Part shown: one piece after another, positions 42,557 to 49,765 of the stretch
Layout: each line of letters begins with the position of its first letter
Position numbering within the stretch: the first letter of the stretch is position 1
NCBI RefSeq assembly: GCF_900205965.1
Contig: NZ_OAOF01000014.1
Coordinates: 62,001-126,000 of the forward strand
Direction: 5' to 3'
DNA: 64,000 bases
Source of the DNA: Lacrimispora amygdalina
GTDB taxonomy: Bacteria > Bacillota > Clostridia > Lachnospirales > Lachnospiraceae
The notes under the pieces: model-generated
The model's database searches: none
What the model saw: only the letters and a program-made list of their open reading frames with translations
Told to the model about the DNA's origin: nothing
Translations under genes and position numbers: made by a program

Positions 42557-45010
42557 TTAACCCACTCCTTCCGCTGCAGATGCTAATATCTCACCAGTTA
42601 CATCAGATAGTCTGCGGTTTAATTCATCAAAATCCGTAATATTTTTTATGGTATTGTTATTATTTACATCCACCTTCAGTTCAGCAAGAGTAAACCGGTT
42701 GATAATCTCCTGCTCTGCTGCATCCCGCATATATTTTAATTCCTCATCTACAACATCCATAGAATCTGCCATGGCTGCTGTACTCATTGCCGTATCACCT
42801 GTATTTCTGATAATATTTTCATTTGAATCCAACTTGTTATCTGTATTTTCTGTAGGATCCTGCTGCTTTAAAAAAGTTTTGAAATTCTCATATTTATCTT
42901 TAGCACCAGCTTCCATATTTGAACCAATTTTATCACCTGTTTTGAAACTATCTTCATAATTTATATGTTGGAAATTGAATTTTTCACCTAAATCCATAGT
43001 TTCAAACTCTTTTTTATATTTACCGTTCCCATGTTCTTTTGCAAATTTATCAGCAAAGTCAGAAACGCCTTCTCTCCAAACTGATACCGTTGCTTCCATC
43101 TTAGTGCCGAAAACCAGATCCAGAGCCTTTGCTAACTTCTGAATGAGTCCCAGAACCTGATCTGCAAAATCTGCAAATAGATGCACGGCTGCTCCAATTG
43201 GATCCCGGAACACATTTGCTATAAAATTGGCCAGTATAATAAATGGATTCAACATAAATTCAACTACTCCAAAAACCAGTTCAGCCATAGCCATCAGTAT
43301 ATTGCTAATAGCTGCTAATGCCATGAAGAATACTCCAACAATGATTCCTGTTACACTATAAGAAGTTCCGGCAAACTGATTAATTGCTGCTACTCCGGCA
43401 TAAAACAGAGCGATTAACATAATGATCAGTATTATGATCCAAGTCAGAGGGCAAGCCGCAAGAGCCGCATTTAAACCTTCCGTAGCAATTGTTTGTGCTG
43501 TAGTAGCTGCTACCTGTGCCCAGCTGCAGACCGTACTCCAGGCAGTTGCAGCCGCACTCCCAATCATCGTCAGCCAGCCAACTCCCAGAACTGCATTGTA
43601 AACAACCAGCGCTGCAATAATTCCCAGGATAACAGGTTGTAAGACGGACCATGATTCTGCAATGTAATTTCCAATCTCTCCCGCAACTAAACCAATTACA
43701 CCAAATATTCCACTGATATTTTCCACATCCCCCTGCAAGCCTGACGTAAAATCTTGGATGCTTTTTGTTACAAAATCTACCACTCCGCCAATTGGACCGG
43801 CTAATCCCACATTTATTGTTTTTGCAAGTGAACTGAGAGCACTTGCCGCATCATCATACTTTGTCCTGTTTAACTCCTCCAGATGACTCTTTGTCAACTC
43901 TACGGATCCACTTAAATCAGTAAGTGCAGTAACTCCATCGCTTCCAATATTTTTCCATGCCTCTCCAAACAACTGTACACCGGCCAGATTCCTGTTAACC
44001 GGATCTTCCATGTTGTTCAAGGCGTTCATTGTCTGTTGGAATGCCTGCTTCGCTGTCTCTCCCCCGCCTCTGAATGCTTCTGTCATCTTATTTGCATCAA
44101 GTCCCAGAGCTGAGAATCCCTGACTGGAATCTTTACCTCCGCTGACAGCACGTTTTGAGAATTCACTTACTGCATCTCCAAGTGAAGCCACTGAGATTCC
44201 TCCGCTTTCAGCACCATTAATCATAGCCTGGAACATTTCAGCACCGCCAAGACCGAGGCTTTTAAATCTGGATGAATACTGATTAATTGTCTCCAGCAAA
44301 TCCCCGTTCTTATTAAGCCCTGCCTGGGTTCCCTGAATAATCAGATCGAACGCTTCCGCACCGGATATTCCAAACTGCTGCTCTAACATTCCTGCAGATT
44401 TTATACTGTCTGTCAGACCATACCCAAACGTATCCTGCATCAGCAGTCCTGCACGGGTGATCTGCTCTAACCCACTTCCCGTCTGCCCTGTAAGCTGATT
44501 AACTGCAGACAGACTTTGGGCTGCAGAGTCCAGACTGGGGCTTAAATTATCAATGTAGAGATTAGATGCACTTTTTTCTGCTGCTTTGAGTTCCGGTCCC
44601 TGTAAGCCAGTTCTATTCTGAATAACATTACCAGCAGCCTTCCGATCATTAGCCTGGTTAAAAACCTCCATAGGACTTGTGTTTATTCCCATATTCTTTG
44701 CTACAGAGACCACTTTTTCCCAGGCTTTTTTCAGCCTTTCCATTTCCTTTGTATTCTCACTTGCGCTCTCTGTTAACTCGTCTTGTTGATTCTTCACTTT
44801 ATACATAGTCTCTTCTACCCGGTCATACTGGATACGCATCCCCGCCAGAGAAGATTCCCACATCTGCATTCCCGGTAATGCCAGCGCATTAGATGAAGCC
44901 ATCTGTAAGCTGCGCATCAGGCGGGCGGTAATCTTTATAGAATTGCTGACTCTTTGCAGTACAGGAGTCGCTCCATCCACAATTTGTATCGAGTTTTCTG
45001 CTGTTGCCAC
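42557..45010 (-). CDS. Tail tape measure protein (XkdO type)
   Basis: 817 residues from GTG 45010, with AAGGAAGGAGG upstream. Gene length sets the tail length, so a tail of roughly 120 nm would be expected from about 1.5 angstrom per residue (inference). N-terminal coiled-coil, a Gln/Ala/Gly-rich TP901-like region (AMINGAESGGISVASLGDAVS), and a central block of several hydrophobic helices (~455-610) typical of tape measures that insert in the target membrane. It overlaps XkdP spacing by two bases only. Longest gene of the locus. Confidence 0.93.
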   Translation of the reverse strand: MATAENSIQIVDGATPVLQRVSNSIKITARLMRSLQMASSNALALPGMQMWESSLAGMRIQYDRVEETMYKVKNQQDELTESASENTKEMERLKKAWEKVVSVAKNMGINTSPMEVFNQANDRKAAGNVIQNRTGLQGPELKAAEKSASNLYIDNLSPSLDSAAQSLSAVNQLTGQTGSGLEQITRAGLLMQDTFGYGLTDSIKSAGMLEQQFGISGAEAFDLIIQGTQAGLNKNGDLLETINQYSSRFKSLGLGGAEMFQAMINGAESGGISVASLGDAVSEFSKRAVSGGKDSSQGFSALGLDANKMTEAFRGGGETAKQAFQQTMNALNNMEDPVNRNLAGVQLFGEAWKNIGSDGVTALTDLSGSVELTKSHLEELNRTKYDDAASALSSLAKTINVGLAGPIGGVVDFVTKSIQDFTSGLQGDVENISGIFGVIGLVAGEIGNYIAESWSVLQPVILGIIAALVVYNAVLGVGWLTMIGSAAATAWSTVCSWAQVAATTAQTIATEGLNAALAACPLTWIIILIIMLIALFYAGVAAINQFAGTSYSVTGIIVGVFFMALAAISNILMAMAELVFGVVEFMLNPFIILANFIANVFRDPIGAAVHLFADFADQVLGLIQKLAKALDLVFGTKMEATVSVWREGVSDFADKFAKEHGNGKYKKEFETMDLGEKFNFQHINYEDSFKTGDKIGSNMEAGAKDKYENFKTFLKQQDPTENTDNKLDSNENIIRNTGDTAMSTAAMADSMDVVDEELKYMRDAAEQEIINRFTLAELKVDVNNNNTIKNITDFDELNRRLSDVTGEILASAAEGVG

Positions 45011-45069
45011 ACCACTACCTCCTTCCTTTTGTTATTGGGAAAACGTCCGTTAAGACGTCCTCCCTTTTT

Positions 45070-45234
45070 CTATCTGTGCTTTGATTTTGCTTTTTGAGCC
45101 TGTTTTTTATCATTTTCCAGTTTAAGATTGACTGCTGCTATGATAAACGCCTTTTCATACCGGTCAAGACTTAAAAATCCATGGGGCCACTTATGAAGCT
45201 TATGGAGGCAATAGTAGGCAATATTTGCTTCCAT
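45070..45234 (-). CDS. Tail chaperone extension (gpT-like), reached by -1 frameshift
   Basis: 54 residues from ATG 45234 if started independently (MEANIAYYCLHKLHKWPHGF ... KSKHR). It has GGAGG five bases before its ATG, but also lies in the -1 frame of the upstream chaperone, joined through the slippery A AAA AAC at 45252-45258 (bridge LIEGGD then MEANIA). In tailed phages such overlapping second frames are the T part of the G/GT chaperone pair that wraps the tape measure. Direct position before the tape measure supports this. Too short to be found by simple length filters. Confidence 0.75.
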   Translation of the reverse strand: MEANIAYYCLHKLHKWPHGFLSLDRYEKAFIIAAVNLKLENDKKQAQKAKSKHR

Positions 45235-45248
45235 ATCGCCTCCTTCTA

Positions 45249-45677
45249 TCAGTTTTTTGCTTCTTCTACCTGTTCTTCCAGAGTTGTATCAAATCCATTT
45301 ACCTGCTGAATCCGTTCCAGATAGCCTGCATATTCTCCTGCAGTGAGCATTGCCTTTAACAGTGCATCTGCTCCCATCACATGATAAGAATCCTGAAGGC
45401 TCTTATCATTTAAATTAGGGTATACAGTACATTCCGCAGCCAATTTTCCAAGATAGAGATTGTAATCTGTCTCCTGCGTATATTGTCCTTTTTTACCGGT
45501 CACCTGTACCCGTTTCGTACATTCTTTTCTCAGTGCTTCGTCTTCTTTTGAAGTAATGGCTTTTATTTCCCATTCCACCGGCTTATTCTTCTGACCAACA
45601 AATCGTTTCGATGCTACAAATTTTTCATTTTCCGCTTTCACAGCATTCTGACTTAAAAAGCAACTTAAATCTCCCAT
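45249..45677 (-). CDS. Tail assembly chaperone (XkdN, gpG-like)
   Basis: 142 residues; XkdN-like chaperone that coats the tape measure during tail assembly. Conserved: EWEIKAITSKEDEALRKECT, YNLYLGKLAAECTVYPNLND, HVMGADALLKAMLTAGEY, ending EEQVEEAKN. Its last three codons GCA AAA AAC plus stop TGA hold the frameshift site. Located between tube protein and tape measure, the universal position of G/GT genes. Confidence 0.92.
   Translation of the reverse strand: MGDLSCFLSQNAVKAENEKFVASKRFVGQKNKPVEWEIKAITSKEDEALRKECTKRVQVTGKKGQYTQETDYNLYLGKLAAECTVYPNLNDKSLQDSYHVMGADALLKAMLTAGEYAGYLERIQQVNGFDTTLEEQVEEAKN
45252..45258 (-). other. Programmed -1 ribosomal frameshift site A AAA AAC
   Basis: On the minus strand the heptamer A AAA AAC lies in the correct phase (GCA AAA AAC TGA). 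Slipping back one base avoids the stop and reads CTG ATA GAA GGA GGC GAT ATG, entering the downstream chaperone extension in frame. No strong downstream pseudoknot was identified by eye; the GGAGG of the second gene may act as an internal Shine-Dalgarno stimulator, though it lies 3' of the slip site. Confidence 0.75.
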
Positions 45678-45695
45678 AATTAATCTCCTTTTTTC

Positions 45696-46169
45696 TTACT
45701 GCATTCCAGCAATTGATCCAAAACGTTCCGGCATCTCCCAGCTTTCAAAAGTAAATTCAAATTCATCCTCTAAATATTCTCCGGATGCATCGAATTTGGT
45801 AATAATACCGCCATTAATGTTACAATTTTTTAAAATAACCGTCTGCCTTCCCACGCTGGAAGCAGGATCTTCATTTGTAACCTGGATATCAAAGTAAATA
45901 TCTCTTCCGGTCTGCTGGTAGCGGTATAAAATGTCGCGGAAGATACTTGTGTTATAGTGAAATTTTGCGGATCCGGTCCCTTTCATACCAACAGTCTTAT
46001 TCCCCTTCATGGCACGTCCAAGAATGGGGATCTCAGATTTCACCTTCTCAATTTTAGCTTCCAGATTCAAAGCCTGCATAAAATTGTACCGCTCATTTTC
46101 AATTGTTATAAAGCACTCCGCCTTTGTTGCGCTGACTGCATCCCATGCATTCATAGTTATATTACTCAT
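45696..46169 (-). CDS. Tail tube protein (XkdM)
   Basis: 157 residues, PBSX XkdM-type inner tube protein. Characteristic: TMNAWDAVSATKAECFITIE start, KVKSEIPILGRAMKGNKTVG, RDILYRYQQTGRDIYFDIQV, VILKNCNINGGIITKFDASG and EFTFESWEMPERF. It pairs with the sheath encoded just upstream, which together mark a contractile (R-type) tail. Confidence 0.94.
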   Translation of the reverse strand: MSNITMNAWDAVSATKAECFITIENERYNFMQALNLEAKIEKVKSEIPILGRAMKGNKTVGMKGTGSAKFHYNTSIFRDILYRYQQTGRDIYFDIQVTNEDPASSVGRQTVILKNCNINGGIITKFDASGEYLEDEFEFTFESWEMPERFGSIAGMQ

Positions 46170-46186
46170 AATTCATTACTCCTTTC

Positions 46187-47485
46187 TTATGAAACAACGA
46201 CTGTCATGTATAAAATACTCATACAGTTAACCGGCTGAACTGGAAAATTAACTAAAACAGATCGTTTTCCATCCCCCTTATCCACAGTAACTGCCTCTGT
46301 GTCAAAATCATCAATTGCTCTTAAAGCAACCAGATGCTTTCCATAAGTAACAATATCATTCCAAAGACTGATACGCCCTCCATTATCATTTGGCATTTTT
46401 CCAAGATAACGGGAAGAAAAAAGTTCGGAAATGTCGTTACCAATCTGGTCCAGAACACGGACAGTCTGATTATTGGAAAAATCTTCTCCCTTTTCATCTG
46501 TATAGGTAACAAATGTATTAACATCGGTAAGAACACGGATCTCACTTCCAACTTTATGGAAAAGAAATTTTCCGGCCTTTATTGCATCCGCCAGCTGAGC
46601 CTGAGTATAAGGAACCTTAACGGTATATTCCCCGTTATACTTTCTGTTTTCTATGGTTTTGTTAATCTCACATGCAGCTTCAGCACCCGCAACCCAGTAA
46701 ACAAGACCTGCTGCACTTTCCTCTGCTTCATTTTCCACCGAAATAATTCCCTCATGGTCCGCTTTGGCGTACTGATGTAAAACTGTCTGGAATTTTACGC
46801 CAACTTCATCTCTCATTCTCTTTGTAAATGCTGCAAACAAGGCTTTTACACTCTCATCCTGGGAAGGGCAGCAAAGAATCTGGAATGAACCGCTCTCTAC
46901 AGCACTGAGAAACTCTGAATAATCTTCACCAGTTATGTCACTGCCATCTGTGCCGCCAGAAAGCGTAAGACCAGCATTTTCTGCAAGTGTTCCATCTTTC
47001 TTAAACGTTACGTAATGGTTGTCCTTCAGTTCAGCGGCTTCGGAAACTGTCTGCGCATCCACTTCTCTGCCATCAAACATGACTCGTACATCGTACTTTG
47101 AATTTTCATCAACGTTCTTTGATATAACAATCATTAAACTATTTCCTCGTATGCCGGAATATCTTGCTGTACCATAATCACAGGAGGCCTGCACACCAGA
47201 ATTTAACCGGTAAAAAATACCCTTCTTTAAATTTTGAAATAATTCTCTGATGGGGCGCATTTCCTCTGCATCATATGAATAACCAAATAATTCTTTGCTG
47301 TTATTCTGAAATTCTTCAGCTGAAACTTCAAAAGTCTCTCTTTCAGGACCCCAGCTTAGTTTCATGGGGATTGCAGCTGTTCCTCTGCCTCCCATAGCTG
47401 CCCCAGAAGCTGTACGATTAATAAAATTTATGTACGCACCAGGAAACACCTTATTTTGAATCTTGAAATTACCTCCACCTAACAT
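46187..47485 (-). CDS. Contractile tail sheath protein (XkdK)
   Basis: 432 residues. Sheath family markers: LGGGNFKIQNKVFPGAYINF start, AMGGRGTAAIPMKLSWGPER, SGVQASCDYGTARYSGIRGN, an insertion domain, and the C-terminal sheath core with KAGKFLFHKVGSEIRVLTDV and GRISLWNDIVTYGKHL. Presence of a sheath excludes an F-type (non-contractile) particle. Overlaps the end of the preceding small gene by seven bases. Confidence 0.95.
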   Translation of the reverse strand: MLGGGNFKIQNKVFPGAYINFINRTASGAAMGGRGTAAIPMKLSWGPERETFEVSAEEFQNNSKELFGYSYDAEEMRPIRELFQNLKKGIFYRLNSGVQASCDYGTARYSGIRGNSLMIVISKNVDENSKYDVRVMFDGREVDAQTVSEAAELKDNHYVTFKKDGTLAENAGLTLSGGTDGSDITGEDYSEFLSAVESGSFQILCCPSQDESVKALFAAFTKRMRDEVGVKFQTVLHQYAKADHEGIISVENEAEESAAGLVYWVAGAEAACEINKTIENRKYNGEYTVKVPYTQAQLADAIKAGKFLFHKVGSEIRVLTDVNTFVTYTDEKGEDFSNNQTVRVLDQIGNDISELFSSRYLGKMPNDNGGRISLWNDIVTYGKHLVALRAIDDFDTEAVTVDKGDGKRSVLVNFPVQPVNCMSILYMTVVVS

Positions 47486-47676
47486 ACTTTTACCTTTCCT
47501 TTCTTAAATCGAATCATTATTTCATCCGCTTCTGCAAATGTATAAGTCTTACCATTTTCCAGAAGTGCACACAGTAAGTCGCTTTGATTGCAGTACCTTT
47601 CCGAACAAATTAACTGTTTCTTTGTATAACGTGATGAATTTGCAGCAATATCTCTTTTTTTACCATTCTCAGTCAT
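47479..47676 (-). CDS. Small tail-locus protein of unknown function (65 aa)
   Basis: 65 basic residues (MTENGKKRDIAANSSRYTKK ... KKGKVKVC) with AGAGGT ahead of the ATG. Contains a CSERYCNQSDLL segment. Small genes sit at this point between terminator and sheath in many PBSX-like loci; I do not recognise the family. Confidence 0.7.
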   Translation of the reverse strand: MTENGKKRDIAANSSRYTKKQLICSERYCNQSDLLCALLENGKTYTFAEADEIMIRFKKGKVKVC

Positions 47677-47687
47677 AAATTACCTCT

Positions 47688-48107
47688 TTACTTTAACCTT
47701 ATGTCCTCCATGGACACGTCTTCCCCCTTATTTTTCAAGAAAAACATCTGGTATTCCGCCTGAAAAATCAATTTTCCATTTTCAAATTTACCATTTCTGC
47801 TGACACAGCCCATAGACATCCCATTCTCCATAGAAACAAATTCCAGATGCTCCATTAACAATTCCAGAACATGATACTGGTCTTGACAGGACTCTTCTGT
47901 ATCCATTGGATGGTAATTAACAAATAGTCCTATGGAACAACAGTATCGGTTTCCATTGACACATTTTTCCGACACCTGTGAGATACCGGCTTCAAGACAG
48001 GATTCCTTTTCCCCTTCTTCTATTTGACCTGACACAATTTTTTTATCAGGAAAAATAACATTCAGCTTTCCAATTACAGAATCCATAATCTGGCTATACA
48101 TTATCAA
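47688..48107 (-). CDS. Tail terminator-like protein (XkdJ/DUF6838 type)
   Basis: About 139 residues, placed first in the tail operon. YSQIMDSVIGKLNVIFPDKK start, GNRYCCSIGLFVNYHPMD and QAEYQMFFLKNK end match the short tail-terminator/tail-completion family found in front of the sheath in PBSX-type loci. In a head-less particle it would cap the tube. TTG 48107 sits six bases after GAGGGG; ATG 48101 is an alternative. Confidence 0.72.
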   Translation of the reverse strand: MIMYSQIMDSVIGKLNVIFPDKKIVSGQIEEGEKESCLEAGISQVSEKCVNGNRYCCSIGLFVNYHPMDTEESCQDQYHVLELLMEHLEFVSMENGMSMGCVSRNGKFENGKLIFQAEYQMFFLKNKGEDVSMEDIRLK

Positions 48108-48110
48108 CCA

Positions 48111-48356
48111 TCACCCCTCTTCTGTTTTTGTAGTCTTTTTGTCTACTTCATCATTAAAAAAAATATCCCTCATTTCCTCTAACGACGCAATCCCAAGCAA
48201 TTCACACAGCAATTTGATCTCCCCCGCCTTAAACTGGCTCTTATTCCATAACTTTCTCCGAAACCCATAGCAGGATAAGTGAAGCCTGTCTGCAATCCAC
48301 CCCTTTTTCAGCCCGGATTTTCTGATTAACTCATTTAGCCGAACCGTATTTGTCAT
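48111..48356 (-). CDS. Cro-like HTH regulator
   Basis: 81 residues. Helix-turn-helix: LIRKSGLKKGWIADRLHLSC then RKLWNKSQFKAGEIKLLCEL, typical of small phage Cro/Cox-like proteins. Divergent from the XRE repressor with a 135-bp shared control region. Its last codons (VDKKTTKT) contain a complete second copy of the operator. Four bases before the tail-terminator gene, so probably the first gene of the tail operon. Whether it activates late genes or represses is unknown. Confidence 0.8.
   Translation of the reverse strand: MTNTVRLNELIRKSGLKKGWIADRLHLSCYGFRRKLWNKSQFKAGEIKLLCELLGIASLEEMRDIFFNDEVDKKTTKTEEG
48128..48146. promoter_or_regulatory. Second copy of the 19-bp operator (inside cro 3' end)
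   Basis: Minus strand GTAGACAAAAAGACTACAA, identical to the copy at 48371-48389. Half-sites GTAGAC and GACTAC form an imperfect palindrome around AAAAA. Confidence 0.65.
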
Positions 48357-48370
48357 TTCTTCCTCCTTTC

Positions 48371-48389
48371 TTGTAGTCTTTTTGTCTAC
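48371..48389. promoter_or_regulatory. First copy of the 19-bp operator (cro leader)
   Basis: Minus strand GTAGACAAAAAGACTACAA, 7 bases downstream of the cro -10 and just upstream of its ribosome site; likely the XRE repressor binding site that blocks the tail operon. Confidence 0.7.
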
Positions 48390-48395
48390 ACCACA

Positions 48396-48424
48396 ATCAT
48401 ACTCTGTTGTTTCTGTTTTGTCAA
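48396..48424 (-). promoter_or_regulatory. Sigma-A promoter of the tail operon (cro)
   Basis: Minus strand: TTGACA (48424-48419), 17-bp spacer, TATGAT (48401-48396): near-consensus and strong, as expected for a lytic-type operon held by a repressor. Confidence 0.85.
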
Positions 48425-48442
48425 CACTTTTCTATTTTTTTG

Positions 48443-48471
48443 TTGAACACAGTTCTACTGCATGGTATAAT
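48443..48471 (+). promoter_or_regulatory. Sigma-A promoter of the repressor gene
   Basis: TTGAAC (48443-48448), 17-bp spacer, TATAAT (48466-48471), 20 bases before the ATG, with AAGGAGGTGAT as ribosome site. Confidence 0.85.
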
Positions 48472-48491
48472 ACATTTAAGGAGGTGATCCT

Positions 48492-48953
48492 ATGGACATC
48501 GGTCAGATCATAAAACAAAGAAGGGAAGAACTGGGAATGTCTCAGGAAGAACTTGCGCAAAAGGCGGGTTATAAATCCCGTTCTTCCATTAACAAGATAG
48601 AAGTGGACGGCAGAGGACTTCCCCAGTCTAAGATAACTGCCATCGCAAAAGCGCTGAAAACAACTCCCGCTTTTCTTATGGGATGGGAGGAGACAGAGAA
48701 TACCACCCTTGGCGAATCCGCAAAAGAAATGCTGAATAATTTTCAAAAGCTGAATGATTATGGACAGAAAGAAGCATTAAAAAGGGTTAGTGAAATGGTA
48801 CACATCCCCCAGTATTCCAAATCCGGCTCTGTTGTACAACCGATAAAGCCAGATCCCCGGTCTTATTTACAGCCGGTTGCCGCTCATGAACGGACAGATA
48901 TCGAAGTGACAGAAGAAATGAAGCAGTATGATGATGCCTTTTTCGATGAATAA
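48492..48953 (+). CDS. XRE-family repressor of the tail locus
   Basis: 153 residues. N-terminal HTH_3 (~5-60): IIKQRREELGMSQEELAQKA, SRSSINKIEVDGRGLPQSKI. The C-terminal part is short and charged and lacks a LexA/CI serine-peptidase domain, so it is not self-cleaving. The next gene encodes an ImmA/IrrE-like protein, the usual partner that inactivates such repressors (ImmR/ImmA of ICEBs1). Predicted to hold the tail operon silent through the 19-bp operators. Confidence 0.88.
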   Translation: MDIGQIIKQRREELGMSQEELAQKAGYKSRSSINKIEVDGRGLPQSKITAIAKALKTTPAFLMGWEETENTTLGESAKEMLNNFQKLNDYGQKEALKRVSEMVHIPQYSKSGSVVQPIKPDPRSYLQPVAAHERTDIEVTEEMKQYDDAFFDE

Positions 48954-48979
48954 AGAATAAACTCGTTGAGGTGATTTGT

Positions 48980-49435
48980 TTGAATTATGACATATTATTA
49001 GAAGAAGCAGAATCTGATGGAATTCTGATTAAAGAAAAACCGTTAGTCGCAAATGATGGACGGATCAGAGGAGATCATATCCTGATCCGGCAGAATATGC
49101 CCGGATGCCAGAAGGCCTGCGTTCTGGCGGAAGAGCTTGGACATTATTACACCACTGCCGGAAACATTCTGGACCAGTCCGATGTTTCTAACCGGAAACA
49201 GGAGCGTACCGCCCGTCTGTGGGCTTACAACAAGATGATTACATTGGAAAAGCTGGTTACGGCTAAAGAAGCCGGATGCCGGAATAGCTATGAAATCGCA
49301 GAGCACTTAGATGTAACGGAAGAATTTTTGCTGGAAGCACTGGAATGCTATCACACAAAATACGGGAAAGGTTTGCAGAAGGACTGCTATTTAATCTTTT
49401 TTGAGCCATTTAATATCTATAAAATGATTGAATAG
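48980..49435 (+). CDS. ImmA/IrrE-family protein with altered HEXXH motif
   Basis: 151 residues from TTG 48980 (GAGGTG six bases upstream; the frame opens at GTG 48971). ImmA/IrrE (DUF955) zinc metallopeptidase-like fold: VLAEELGHYYTTAGNIL occupies the metal site, but the first His of HEXXH is Glu (EELGH), followed by RKQERTARLWAYNKM and LDVTEEFLLEAL. This variant is seen in phage-type members; whether it still cleaves is uncertain. Co-directional with and 26 bp after the repressor, so probably its antirepressor. Confidence 0.85.
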   Translation: MNYDILLEEAESDGILIKEKPLVANDGRIRGDHILIRQNMPGCQKACVLAEELGHYYTTAGNILDQSDVSNRKQERTARLWAYNKMITLEKLVTAKEAGCRNSYEIAEHLDVTEEFLLEALECYHTKYGKGLQKDCYLIFFEPFNIYKMIE

Positions 49436-49491
49436 TTTTTTTTATCGTATTATAGGCATAGTTATCATATATTATCCAGAGGTGATCTTAC

Positions 49492-49704
49492 ATGCAATCT
49501 TGTGAACTCGTAGCGCTTGTGTCATCCATCGCCTGCTGCCTGGCGAAAGACCGCTCTGCCGCTGAAATTGCTCTGCTAAGTAGTATTTTCAATCAGCTTA
49601 GTGACACTCTGGAGACTATTGCTGCCCATCAGTTGCTCTGTAGTGGAGACAAGGATGTTGAAGATATCTTTTTTTTCCAAAGTAAACAGGAAAACCAGGA
49701 GTGA
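49492..49704 (+). CDS. Small conserved protein, DUF6774-like
   Basis: 70 residues with AGAGGTGATCTTAC before the ATG. Pattern CELVALVSSIACCLAKDRSA then EIALLSSIFNQLSDTLETIA and a second small cysteine site (HQLLC) recalls the DUF6774 family of Clostridia. Function unknown. It shares the plus-strand transcript with repressor and ImmA-like gene and ends at the terminator at 49691-49742; it may belong to the host rather than the tail locus. Confidence 0.65.
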   Translation: MQSCELVALVSSIACCLAKDRSAAEIALLSSIFNQLSDTLETIAAHQLLCSGDKDVEDIFFFQSKQENQE

Positions 49705-49742
49705 TAAGGAACTACTCAGCCGTTCCTTATTCTCCTGGTTTT
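49691..49742. terminator. Bidirectional terminator between the tail-locus regulators and holA
   Basis: Outer stem AAAACCAGGAG / CTCCTGGTTTT with inner ATAAGGAAC / GTTCCTTAT pairing; T-rich on both outgoing sides. It overlaps the last codons of the DUF6774-like gene. Confidence 0.85.
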
Positions 49743-49765
49743 CAGTTTTTATACAACCCGTTTTC

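Noticed and set aside
43380..43652. 90-residue cysteine-rich frame inside the tape measure gene
   Set aside because: Overlaps the tape measure in another frame on the same strand, no ribosome site; a shadow of the Ala/Gly-rich hydrophobic region.
48432..48746. 104-residue minus-strand frame over the repressor
   Set aside because: Antisense to the clear XRE gene and covering its promoter; a shadow frame.
33600..49760. Attachment-site repeats bounding the tail locus
   Set aside because: No convincing direct repeat shared by the two edges and no integrase; hairpins at both ends differ in sequence.
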